Origin: CAWAHD01 sp963781785
GTDB lineage: Bacteria; Planctomycetota; Planctomycetia; Isosphaerales; Isosphaeraceae
Length of the DNA stretch: 64,000 nt
Direction of reading: 5' to 3'
NCBI GenBank assembly: GCA_963781785.1
Contig: CAWAHD010000005.1
Coordinates: 1 to 64,000, forward strand
The stretch's first letter is position 1, and every line of letters starts with the position of its first letter. This document shows positions 19,311 to 28,608 of the stretch, piece by piece. The notes under the pieces are model-generated. The model was not told the DNA's origin, searched no databases, and saw only the letters and a program-made list of their open reading frames with translations. A program made the position numbers and the translations under genes.

Positions 19311-19899
19311 AGTATATCAAACTACCGACATTCATCGTAGCCACGTCAGCAATAACAACTTAGAGATGTTGTTGTCGGTACGGATCCAAGTCAAGACGTG
19401 TTGTTTCTCACCAGCATCGCCGCCGAAATCCCGGCCAATGCCCGACCCGCCGCCGATCTTTGATCCGCGCTGTTGCTGACGAACGCTCGGCTTTGTCTAT
19501 CAAGCCCGCTAAGCGCCCACCACCGGTCGTTTGGGTGTTGCAGCGACGACCAACCTCGCGATCGTCAACGAGTGTGGGGCAACTCTGGAACGGTCGCTCG
19601 GGTACGGCACCCCAGTTCGTGGGTTCAAATCCCGCCGCCCCAACATTTCTCCGCACAAGCCCATGGTCGTTTTCGACGGTCGGCTTTTTACCGGAAGTCA
19701 CGGGCCTTTCACCCGGCAAGCCGAATTCAAACGCCGTCTTGTTTTGTGAGGGTTTCCGGAGCAAGTTCGTTGCAAGTCGTTTGCTTGCCTCAAATTCCGT
19801 GGTTCAAAAATGGGCGTCCCGATGATTTCGGAAGTCGATTCTGATAGAATCCGCCGTGTTCCGAAGGAACGGCGACCCTGACCTGCTTTCTTGCGGGAA
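19311..19899. other. Intergenic region before the kinase-STAND-FGE gene
   Basis: Holds the tRNA-like sequence at 19575-19643 and presumably the promoter of the next gene. No supported protein gene; short ORFs here overlap each other in several frames and look like chance. Confidence 0.45.
19575..19643 (+). tRNA. Degenerate tRNA-like sequence
   Basis: A canonical T-arm is present: stem GTGGG (19619-19623), loop TTCAAAT, stem CCCGC (19631-19635). The 3' acceptor strand CGCCCCA (19636-19642) pairs with TGGGGCA at 19575-19581 with one mismatch. Only 37 bases lie between, four or so fewer than a normal tRNA needs, and no clean D-arm or anticodon stem forms; the best anticodon loop would carry CGG but has A where U33 belongs. 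No CCA is encoded. Best read as a tRNA remnant or an attachment-site copy upstream of the unusual kinase fusion gene. Confidence 0.35.
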
Positions 19900-22800
19900 A
19901 TGACTGCCAACGTGAACGACTCAAATCCTCACGATGTGACGCAGGACCATCAGCGAAATCCGATCCAGACGGATGAAGGTTCGCCCGCCAAACATCTCCA
20001 GCGGATCGGTCGCTACCGCATCGAGAAGGTGCTGGGCAAAGGGGGCTTCGGTCTCGTCTATCTGGCCCAGGACGAGCTACTGAATCGGCCGGTCGCCGTC
20101 AAGGTGCCGCACGCCAAACTGATCTCGAAACCCGAAGATGCCGAGGCATATCTGGCTGAGGCTCGCACGGTCGCCAATCTCGATCATCCCCACATTGTTG
20201 CCGTCTACGATGTCGGCAGCACAGTGGACTGTCCCTGCTACGTCGTTTCGAAATACATCCAGGGGACCGACCTCGCTACAAAGCTGAAGCAGCAGCGACT
20301 CCAGTATCGGGAAGCGGCTGAACTGGTCGCCACCGTCGCTGACGCTCTGCATTACGCCCACAAGCAGGGACTCGTCCACAGGGATGTGAAGCCGGGCAAC
20401 ATCCTGATCGGCAACGACGGCAAACCGTACGTCGTTGATTTCGGGCTAGCACTCCGGGAAGAAAACATCGGTAAAGGACCGAAGTACGCCGGGACGCCGG
20501 CCTACATGAGTCCTGAACAAGCCCGTGGCGAGGGACATCGGGTCGATGGCCGCAGTGATATTTTTAGTTTGGGTGTCGTGTTCTACGAGTTGCTGGCCGG
20601 TCGCCAGCCGTTCCGGGGTGATACGCATGCTGAACTGCTGGAGCAGGTGACGAGTTACGAACCTCGTCCCCTGTTGCAATATGACGAAAAGCTGCCCAAG
20701 GAACTACAACGAATTTGCCTGAAGGCGATGTCCAAGCGAGCTTCGGAACGCTACTCCTCGGCTCATGAAATGGCCGAAGACCTGCGGCACTTCTTGCATG
20801 AACAAACAGTCATCCAGAGTGGCACGTCTCCAGGTGGGATCGCCGGGGTGGCTTCGGGGACGTCCGCTTTGCAAGCTGCGTCCACATCGGTTGGTTCGAT
20901 AGCGGTATCCCGTGCCTTAACGGGAACAGGGTCATCCGACAACCAGCCCATCAAGATCGTGCCGAAAGGCTTGCGGTCGTTTGACGCTCACGACGCCGAC
21001 TTCTTTTTAGAACTTCTCCCCGGTCCCCGTGATCGTGAGGGACTGCCAGACAGTCTGCGGTTCTGGAAGACCCGCATCGAAGAAACCGACGCTGACAACA
21101 CCTTCACGGTGGGGTTGATCTACGGGCCGTCGGGCTGTGGCAAGTCGTCGTTGGTGAAAGCGGGACTGCTGCCTCGGCTGTCGGAAGACGTGATCGCCGT
21201 TTACATCGAGGCTACACCGGAAGAAACCGAAACTCGCCTGCTGCATGGCTTGCGAAAGCGATGTCCCGCTCTGGAAGACAACCGGAATCTCAAAGCAACA
21301 CTGGCGGCATTGCGGCGAGGGCAAGGCATTCCGGCTGGCAAGAAGGTGCTGATCGTTCTGGATCAGTTCGAGCAATGGCTGCACGCCAAGAAGGAAGAAG
21401 AAAACATGGACTTGGTGCCAGCCCTGCGGCAGTGCGACGGCGGCCGGGTACAGTGCATCGTCATGGTGCGCGATGACTTCTGGATGGCGGCGACCCGTTT
21501 CATGCGGGAGTTGGAGATTCGACTTCTTGAAGGCCAGAACTCTGCGGCGGTCGATCTCTTCGACATGGATCACGCCCGGAAGGTATTGGCGGCTTTCGGG
21601 CGTGCCTTCGGCAAACTGCCAGAGAACGCCAGCGAAACAGAGAAGGAGCAAAAGGAGTTCCTTAAACAGGCCGTGTCCGGCTTGGCTCAGGAAGGCAAAG
21701 TCATCTCCGTCCGGCTGGCCCTGTTTGCGGAGATGATGAAGGGCAAGGCATGGACCCCGGCCTCCTTGAAAGCCGTGGGTGGAACCGAAGGCGTCGGCAT
21801 CACCTTCCTGGAGGAAACCTTCAGTGCAGCCACGGCTCCTCCGGAACACCGCTACCACCAGAAAGCAGCCCGTGCCGACCTGAAAGTGCTGTTGCCGGAA
21901 ACCGGCAGCGACATCAAGGGCCACATGCGCTCTTACGCCGAACTGCTGGAAGCAAGTGGCTACGGAAGTCGTCCCAGGGACTTCGATGACCTGATCCGCA
22001 TTCTCGACAACGAAATTCGCCTCATCACGCCGACCGACCCCGAAGGAAAGGAGACAGGCGGCGACTCCGCTCTCCAGACGAAGCTGGGGCAGAGATACTA
22101 CCAACTGACCCACGATTATCTGGTTCACTCGATACGGGAGTGGCTGACACGCAAGCAGAAAGAAACTCGGCGAGGCCGGGCGGAACTGCTGCTGGCGGAT
22201 CGAGCAGCGGTATGGAATGCCCGCCCGGAGAACCGGCAACTGCCATCTCTGCTGCAATGGTTGCAAATCGGCTGGCTGACGCAGAAGAAGAACTGGACGT
22301 CGCCGCAGCGGAAGATGATGCGGCGGGCACGCTGGTATCATGTGGTGCGGGAGCTGACTGTCGTCGCTATGCTGCTGATTCTCGTGGTGACGGGCCTGCT
22401 AGTTCGCAACGCCGTGGTCGAGCAGCAGAAGGCGACCCATGCCGAAGGTCTGGTGCATCGGCTACTCGATGCCGACATCGCCCAGGTGCCAGGGATCGTC
22501 TCGGAAATCGAGCCAAACCGACAATGGGCCGACCGTCTGCTCCGGGATGAAAATGATAGGGCAGCCGCCAACTCCAGGGAGAAACTGCACGCCAGCCTGG
22601 CCTTGATGCCGGTGGACCCCGGCCAGGTGGACTATCTCTACGGTCGGCTGCTCGGCGCTGCTCCGAACGAAGTGCCGGTGATTCGAGATGCCCTGGCTCC
22701 GTACAAAGACGCCTTACTCGACAAACTGTGGGCCGTCGTGGAAACACTGGAGAAGGGTAAGGAATCACAACGGCTGCGAGCGGCGGCGGCGTTGGCGAAG

Positions 22801-24483
22801 TACGACGCTGAGAGTGAAAAGTGGGCGACCGTTCAAGAGGCTGTAGGCAACGATCTGGTGGCAGTGCCTGCCTTGCACTTGTCCTTGTGGATGGAATCGC
22901 TGCGTCCAGTGCGAACGAATTTGCTCCCGCAATTGTCGGCTGTCTATCGAGATTCCGGTCGCCGGGAAACCGAGCGATCCTTGGCAACTGACATCTTAGC
23001 CGACTACGCTGCCGACAATCCCCAAGTGCTGGCCGATCTGCTGATGGATGCCGACGACAAGCAGTTCGCCGCTATCTATCCGAAGTTCAAGGACCGGAGC
23101 GAGCAGGGCTTGCCGCTGTTGACCGGCGAAATCAACAAGAAGCTCCCGTCCGACCTGCCATCCTCGGATGAACAACGGGAAACGCTGGCGAAGCGGCAGG
23201 CGAATGCGGCGGTGGCGCTGCTCAGGATGAGCCAGCCTGAGAAGGTCTGGCCGCTCTTGAAGCACTCTCCCGATCCGAGGCTGCGGAGCTACCTGATCCA
23301 TCGGCTGAGTCCGATGGGTGCAGACGCCGAGGCGCTCACCAAGCGATTGCACGAGGAACCGGACATCACGATTCGCCGGGCGTTGCTCCTGAGTTTGGGA
23401 GAGTTCAACGAAAAGGAACTGCCACCTGCCAGCGGCACATCCCTGCTGCCGACGTTACAGACAATCTACCGCACCGACGCTGATCCTGGCCTTCATGCGG
23501 CGGCGGAATGGCTGCTGAGGACATGGAAACAGGAAGCGTGGCTGAACCAGATGAATGAGGAATGGGCAAAGGACAAGGAGCAGCAGGCAAAGCGTCTGGA
23601 AGGCATCCAGCAGCAACTCAAGGCGAGCAGAGCGGCGTCAGCCCCCGGAATACCGCGGCAGTGGTACGTCAACGGTCAGGGTCAGACAATGGTGGTGATC
23701 CCCGGCCCGGTGGAGTTCGTGATGGGATCGCCGACGAGCGAAGCCAGGCGTGTGCCCAACGAGAATCAACACCGGCGGCGCATCGGTCGGACGTTTGCTC
23801 TGGCAGTGAAGTCTGTGACGTTGGCAGGATACCAGCGCTTTGATCCAGCCTACGGGATCGAAACCAAGCAATGGTCTCCGACCGGGGATTGCCCGGTGCT
23901 TGGCATATCCTGGTTTCAGGCAGCGGAATACTGCAATTGGTTGAGCAAACAGGAGGGGCTGCCGGAGAGCGAATGGTGCTACGTGCCGCTGGGAGGCCCC
24001 AAGACGGGGAAATACAAAGTGGGGATGGAACTGGCGGCGAACTATCTAAGACGCAGCGGCTATCGTCTGCCTACGGAAACGGAGGTAGAATTTGCGACAC
24101 GCGCGGGGTCGGTGACATCCCGATACTACGGGGAGACGGAAGAGCTATTGCCGAAGTATGCGTGGTACAACAAGAACGGGCAGGACCGGGCTTGGCCGGT
24201 GGGGAGTAAGAAGCCGAATGATTTCGGCTTGTTCGACGTGCATGGCAATGTCTTCACCTGGTGCCAGGAGCGCATCCAAGCGTACCCCAACTCAGAGGAA
24301 AACGAGGCTTATGAAGATAAAGAAGATATACTAAGTATAAGTCTGGATAACCGGGTGTTGCGTGGCGGCTCATTCGCCGTTCAGGCGTCGGTCGTGCGTT
24401 CTGCCTTCCGCAACGGGGTTGTGCCGACGTATCGGAGCGACGGCGACGTCGGGTTGCGTCCGGCGAGGACTCTTACGCCTTAA
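19900..24483 (+). CDS. Ser/Thr kinase - STAND NTPase - membrane - FGE-sulfatase fusion protein
   Basis: About 1527 residues in one intact frame. Residues 35-305 are a Hanks kinase: GKGGFGLVY, AVKVPH, HRDVKPGNILI, DFG, SPEQ. Residues 360-760 are a STAND-type P-loop NTPase of the nSTAND1 kind: Walker A GPSGCGKSS, Walker B VLIVLDQFEQW, and a sensor-like MVRDDFW. A membrane segment lies near 820 (VVAMLLILVVTGLLV). Residues 860-1220 are helical and HEAT-like. Residues 1250-1527 are an FGE-sulfatase/C-type-lectin-like domain (FVMGSP, YRLPTETEVEFATRAGS, FDVHGNVFTWC, RVLRGGSF, GLRPAR). Kinase plus STAND plus a ligand-binding fold suggests a threat sensor or signalling hub (inference). The start is set at the ATG at 19900; an in-frame TTG at 19891 is possible. 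Base composition is less GC-rich than the neighbours and a tRNA-like remnant lies upstream, both compatible with transfer. Confidence 0.85.
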   Translation: MTANVNDSNPHDVTQDHQRNPIQTDEGSPAKHLQRIGRYRIEKVLGKGGFGLVYLAQDELLNRPVAVKVPHAKLISKPEDAEAYLAEARTVANLDHPHIVAVYDVGSTVDCPCYVVSKYIQGTDLATKLKQQRLQYREAAELVATVADALHYAHKQGLVHRDVKPGNILIGNDGKPYVVDFGLALREENIGKGPKYAGTPAYMSPEQARGEGHRVDGRSDIFSLGVVFYELLAGRQPFRGDTHAELLEQVTSYEPRPLLQYDEKLPKELQRICLKAMSKRASERYSSAHEMAEDLRHFLHEQTVIQSGTSPGGIAGVASGTSALQAASTSVGSIAVSRALTGTGSSDNQPIKIVPKGLRSFDAHDADFFLELLPGPRDREGLPDSLRFWKTRIEETDADNTFTVGLIYGPSGCGKSSLVKAGLLPRLSEDVIAVYIEATPEETETRLLHGLRKRCPALEDNRNLKATLAALRRGQGIPAGKKVLIVLDQFEQWLHAKKEEENMDLVPALRQCDGGRVQCIVMVRDDFWMAATRFMRELEIRLLEGQNSAAVDLFDMDHARKVLAAFGRAFGKLPENASETEKEQKEFLKQAVSGLAQEGKVISVRLALFAEMMKGKAWTPASLKAVGGTEGVGITFLEETFSAATAPPEHRYHQKAARADLKVLLPETGSDIKGHMRSYAELLEASGYGSRPRDFDDLIRILDNEIRLITPTDPEGKETGGDSALQTKLGQRYYQLTHDYLVHSIREWLTRKQKETRRGRAELLLADRAAVWNARPENRQLPSLLQWLQIGWLTQKKNWTSPQRKMMRRARWYHVVRELTVVAMLLILVVTGLLVRNAVVEQQKATHAEGLVHRLLDADIAQVPGIVSEIEPNRQWADRLLRDENDRAAANSREKLHASLALMPVDPGQVDYLYGRLLGAAPNEVPVIRDALAPYKDALLDKLWAVVETLEKGKESQRLRAAAALAKYDAESEKWATVQEAVGNDLVAVPALHLSLWMESLRPVRTNLLPQLSAVYRDSGRRETERSLATDILADYAADNPQVLADLLMDADDKQFAAIYPKFKDRSEQGLPLLTGEINKKLPSDLPSSDEQRETLAKRQANAAVALLRMSQPEKVWPLLKHSPDPRLRSYLIHRLSPMGADAEALTKRLHEEPDITIRRALLLSLGEFNEKELPPASGTSLLPTLQTIYRTDADPGLHAAAEWLLRTWKQEAWLNQMNEEWAKDKEQQAKRLEGIQQQLKASRAASAPGIPRQWYVNGQGQTMVVIPGPVEFVMGSPTSEARRVPNENQHRRRIGRTFALAVKSVTLAGYQRFDPAYGIETKQWSPTGDCPVLGISWFQAAEYCNWLSKQEGLPESEWCYVPLGGPKTGKYKVGMELAANYLRRSGYRLPTETEVEFATRAGSVTSRYYGETEELLPKYAWYNKNGQDRAWPVGSKKPNDFGLFDVHGNVFTWCQERIQAYPNSEENEAYEDKEDILSISLDNRVLRGGSFAVQASVVRSAFRNGVVPTYRSDGDVGLRPARTLTP
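24352..24480 (+). other. Candidate DGR-type variable region at the 3' end of the fusion gene
   Basis: The last 43 codons encode the terminal beta-strand region of the FGE/CLec fold (RVLRGGSF ... VRSAFRNG ... GLRPA). This is where diversity-generating retroelements place their variable repeat in FGE-type target proteins (family knowledge). Codons at the expected ligand-facing positions are mainly NNC/NNT; AGC GAC GGC GAC GTC is a run of five. That is what adenine mutagenesis of AAC codons would leave, but GC-rich codon use could do the same. No template repeat or reverse transcriptase is seen in this window. Confidence 0.35.
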
Positions 24484-25311
24484 TCGCCTTACGCCTCACT
24501 GGCTTGCGCGAATCATCTCGCGGCGATCGTCCTGTGGAGCTTCGCGATGTCAGCATTTGTTTCTGGTTTTCAGTCGGTCAGTTATTTACCGGACGGTGGC
24601 GACGTCCCGATCGGAGTCGGGCACAAGATCAGCGGGCGACGGAAGCACGATCGCGACTTTTCGGCCCGTGAACGCGGACGACAATCTGGCCGAACCTAGC
24701 GGACTCCGTGCGAGCAGCGGTGATGCGAATCATCCAGGCCAGTTCGAGCACGACGTGAAGCGTGGGACTGTCGCGTCAAGACGTGCTAAGGAACGGGCCG
24801 GGAATAAGTTCCCTGTTTCATGATTCGCTGGGGATCGCGCAGTAGTTCCACTTCGGCAGGATCTTGTCGAAGGCGATTGTCATCGACTCGGGGTAGGGAT
24901 ATCAAACGGACAAAAACCAACGCTCGATTGTGATCGTTTGTCCAGATTTGCGCGATCTGCCCCAAAAGACGCATACGCCGTTCGCTACTTCGGTCGATCA
25001 CACCGACGTGCGCAGTGTCGCTGGCTGTGGCACCGACGATTGCGCCGAATAAGGGTCGAAAAGCCGAGTGGGGCAGGGTTACCGCTCTTGCCCAGAGCGG
25101 CCATTCTGAAAGCCCTCGTGGGACCCGCTGACACTATCTGGTGGGCCACGCTTTAGACGTTCACGCACCTCTCGCTCTGCTTGCTGACGGAAGAAGTGCG
25201 TGAAGACATGCGCCCTACGAGAACTCGCGAGTCGTTCGGGCCGCAGCTTGACACGCCGCCGGGTGCCGCGTATATTTCCATTTGGCTATACAACCAGAGG
25301 GTAATCGACGC
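24484..25311. other. Intergenic region, no gene seen
   Basis: About 830 bases without a supported gene. I looked for a template repeat of the preceding variable region and for a reverse transcriptase reading and found neither. It presumably holds the promoter of the ArsR operon near its right end. Confidence 0.5.
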
Positions 25312-25659
25312 ATGATGACCGCTAGCCTCGATGCCACGTTCTCCGCGCTGTCTGACCCGACCCGTAGGGCTATCCTGGCCCGGCTGGCGGAGGGCGAGGC
25401 CACGGTTAATGAGCTCGTGGCTCCGTTCAAGTTGAGCCAACCCGCGATTTCCAAACACCTCAAGGTGCTTGAGAAGGCTGGCCTCATTTCCCGGGGACGC
25501 GACGCCCAGAAACGACCCTGCAAGCTGGTGCCGGAGCGACTGAAGTCGGTCGCCAACTGGCTGGAACAGGTGCAGGAGATTTGGGAAGGCAACTACAAAC
25601 GGCTCGATGCGTTACTGACTGAGTTGAAGCAAACCGAGAAACAGGAGCGAAAGAAATGA
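25312..25659 (+). CDS. ArsR-family winged-helix transcriptional regulator
   Basis: About 115 residues. The whole protein is one winged helix-turn-helix: ALSDPTRRAILARLAEGEAT, then the recognition helix LSQPAISKHLKVLEKAGLI and wing SRGRDAQKRPCKL. It lacks the metal-binding cysteine box of ArsR/SmtB (no CxC), so it belongs to the metal-independent group that pairs with SRPBCC proteins. AGAGGG lies about 11 bases before the ATG at 25312. It overlaps the next gene by ATGA and should autoregulate the two-gene operon. Confidence 0.9.
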   Translation: MMTASLDATFSALSDPTRRAILARLAEGEATVNELVAPFKLSQPAISKHLKVLEKAGLISRGRDAQKRPCKLVPERLKSVANWLEQVQEIWEGNYKRLDALLTELKQTEKQERKK

Positions 25660-26147
25660 AACCCGCGGAAGCAAGTCTGCCGTCAGATACAGAAGTGTTG
25701 GTGAAGCGCAGCTTCGATGCACCCGTCAAACTGGTGTGGCGGGCCTACATGGAACCGGACCTGATGCGTCGTTGGTGCTCGGGCCTCCCCGGTTGGTCGA
25801 TGCCTGTCTGCGAGATGGATATGCGCGTCGGCGGAAAGTATCGCTGGCGCTGGCGCAGCGACGAGAACGGCCAGGAGTTCGGATTCACTGGAGAGGTTCT
25901 GGAGGTTACTCCGCACGCGAAAATCGTGCATACGCAAATCTTCGATGCCGGAGACCTGGGCGTTTCTATGGGGAGCGAGCCGTCGATCATCACCGTCACC
26001 TTCCAGGAGACCAACGGCATCACAAACATGACGACCACGATCAGATACGCCTCGAAGGCAGACCGCGACGCGGCGTTCGCAACTGGCATGACCGACGGGA
26101 TGGAGGTGAGCTACAAACAGCTCGACGGAGTGCTGGCTGAGGGGTGA
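25656..26147 (+). CDS. SRPBCC / AHSA1-type ligand-binding protein
   Basis: 163 residues. START/Bet v 1-like fold of the AHSA1 kind: VKRSFDAPVKLVWRAYMEP, LMRRWCSGLPGW, MRVGGKYRWRWRSDENG, then TMTTTIRYASKADRDA-type strands and a C-terminal helix (GMEVSYKQLDGVL). Translationally coupled to the ArsR regulator (ATGA overlap). Pairs of this type are common in soil bacteria; the ligand is unknown. Confidence 0.85.
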   Translation: MKPAEASLPSDTEVLVKRSFDAPVKLVWRAYMEPDLMRRWCSGLPGWSMPVCEMDMRVGGKYRWRWRSDENGQEFGFTGEVLEVTPHAKIVHTQIFDAGDLGVSMGSEPSIITVTFQETNGITNMTTTIRYASKADRDAAFATGMTDGMEVSYKQLDGVLAEG

Positions 26148-26308
26148 AAACGTGAGTGGCGTTCTGCGCCGTTGACCCTATTGTAGCTGGATTCGCAAGA
26201 ATTCAGCCTTCCGTCCTAAAGCGCAGAATCTGGTTTAGAGTTTAGCGAGGAGCGCCATTCGACTTACTTGAGGGGACACTTGCCCATACGCATGTGCAGG
26301 AATGAAAC

Positions 26309-27166
<858 letters not shown>

Positions 27167-27778
27167 GGAAGCCGAACAACTTGTAACCAGTCGTCAGTAA
27201 AACGGGCGGGCGCACCTCGACCGGCGCCTTGCAGGGGACGACGGCCTTGCGCCCCCAGGGATTACCGGCAACGCACCTGCGTTGTCACAATTCCGGTCGG
27301 GTGTCATCGAACTCTGGAGGAAATGGCTTGGTCGCCGCCACCGCGGCGGCACAGTCGCCTGGGAGCGAATGTATCGTCTGCTGGAGCGGTATCCGCTTCC
27401 GCCAGCGATCGTTGTCCACTCGGTGTACCGTCGAGCAAGGAAGGTTTGAAATGAGGAGCCGTGTGCGTTAATTGCGCGAGCACGGATCTGCGGGGGGGTC
27501 TGGGTGCTCAACCACCCAGACCTACCCAGCGGCTCACAGCGATTCAGACTTTTAGCGCGGCTCGTTGCGTTCGCGTCAGCCCGCCATCACTCATCCCGTC
27601 GGCTTGGGCCCACCTGATCGCGATGCGTGTCCTGTCATCTCCTGGTCGACGCTGGTTCCAGGAAGAAGTGCATCCATTTCACTCCCGATCCGTTTCTTGG
27701 AGTCTGTGTTCGCTGTAGAATGATCAGTAATGCGGCCGAGCGGCTCGGCGGACGGTAACGGCGGCACCCTAACGATCG
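27167..27778. other. Intergenic region, no gene seen
   Basis: About 600 bases with only overlapping short readings and no recognisable protein, hairpin or repeat. Confidence 0.45.
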
Positions 27779-27997
27779 GTGGCAATGATGCTGACCATCC
27801 GGTTACCTAAGGCCAAATGGCCGGAAGCCTGGCGCGCGATGATCGAAATCGCCCCGGTGCGGTTGATCCGTGACGATCCCTTGTACGAGGTGCTCCCAGC
27901 TCACTTGGAAACGTTGACCGCCCGGGGCATCGACTACGAGGTGGTGTCGGCTCGGCCGCGCCGGCGGGAGAAGCGGCGCCATGGCACGACCGGTTAG
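27779..27997 (+). CDS. Small conserved-looking hypothetical protein
   Basis: 72 residues, not recognised by name. A plausible compact domain runs from LTIRLPKAKWPEAWRAMIEI through VRLIRDDPLYEVLPAHLETL to GIDYEVVS, with an Arg/Lys-rich tail. The stop overlaps the next gene by 17 bases, so the two are translationally coupled. Size and coupling recall toxin-antitoxin pairs, but no known toxin or antitoxin motif is visible. Confidence 0.55.
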   Translation: MAMMLTIRLPKAKWPEAWRAMIEIAPVRLIRDDPLYEVLPAHLETLTARGIDYEVVSARPRRREKRRHGTTG

Positions 27998-28316
27998 GAG
28001 CATCGAGATCTTTCTTCCACTGGATTTCAACGACGGTGAGCCGATCCCGGCGTCCAGGTACGTCTCAATCCAGCGGGAATTGCTGCAACGGTTCGGCGGC
28101 GTTACATCGGTGCAACGGGACTTTCCGCTCCAGGGTATCTGGCAAGCGGGCGGCGACGTTTATCACGACCGTGTGGTCGTGTTCAGCGTCATGGATTTCC
28201 GTATCGAGACAGAGGTGGAGTGCCTGCGCTACCTCGAGCGACTGAAGGTACGCCTCAAAAAGAAACTCGACCAACTGGAAATCCTGATCACCGTAACGCA
28301 GTCGCTGGCGATATGA
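27981..28316 (+). CDS. Small hypothetical protein coupled to the upstream gene
   Basis: 111 residues with balanced composition: IEIFLPLDFNDGEPIPASRY, LLQRFGGVTSVQRDFPLQGI, DRVVVFSVMDF and a C-terminal helix ending LEILITVTQSLAI. No known fold assigned. The overlap with 27779-27997 indicates a two-gene unit. Confidence 0.65.
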   Translation: MARPVRSIEIFLPLDFNDGEPIPASRYVSIQRELLQRFGGVTSVQRDFPLQGIWQAGGDVYHDRVVVFSVMDFRIETEVECLRYLERLKVRLKKKLDQLEILITVTQSLAI

Positions 28317-28488
28317 AGTTTCGGCAGGGATGCCAGACACCCAAGAATTCGCCGGGGTGGCCTGCGGATTCGCGACAAGCGTATTTCGTTAGCTGGCTGA
28401 ATGTTGGGTGACTCAGAGTGCACAATTACCGCGAAACGTTGCATGGGTGGATGGACGCCGGGCGCGATTCTGATTGCCTGCGCGTACG

Positions 28489-28565
28489 CATGGTGGAAAG
28501 GTGGGTGTATGGCTCCGTTGGCTCCCTGCACGCACACATGGCCGAAAGGTGGGTGTCAGGCTCCG
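28489..28565. repeat. Two 29-bp direct repeats at a 48-bp period
   Basis: The unit CATGGNNGAAAGGTGGGTGT (continuing NNGGCTCCG) occurs at 28489-28517 and 28537-28565 with about 25 of 29 bases identical. Only two copies are present. The stretch between 28317 and 28608 has no supported gene. Confidence 0.5.
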
Positions 28566-28608
28566 CGCAAGCACGGCAAGACCGCAAGGGCGGCGGGCTC
28601 ATCACCGA

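Noticed and set aside
21007..22341. 444-codon minus-strand ORF under the kinase-STAND gene
   Set aside because: Antisense shadow of the P-loop region; no recognisable motif.
24484..25311. Template repeat or reverse transcriptase of a diversity-generating retroelement
   Set aside because: No A-rich copy of the variable region and no reverse-transcriptase motif (such as YxDD) was found in this gap or the next genes.
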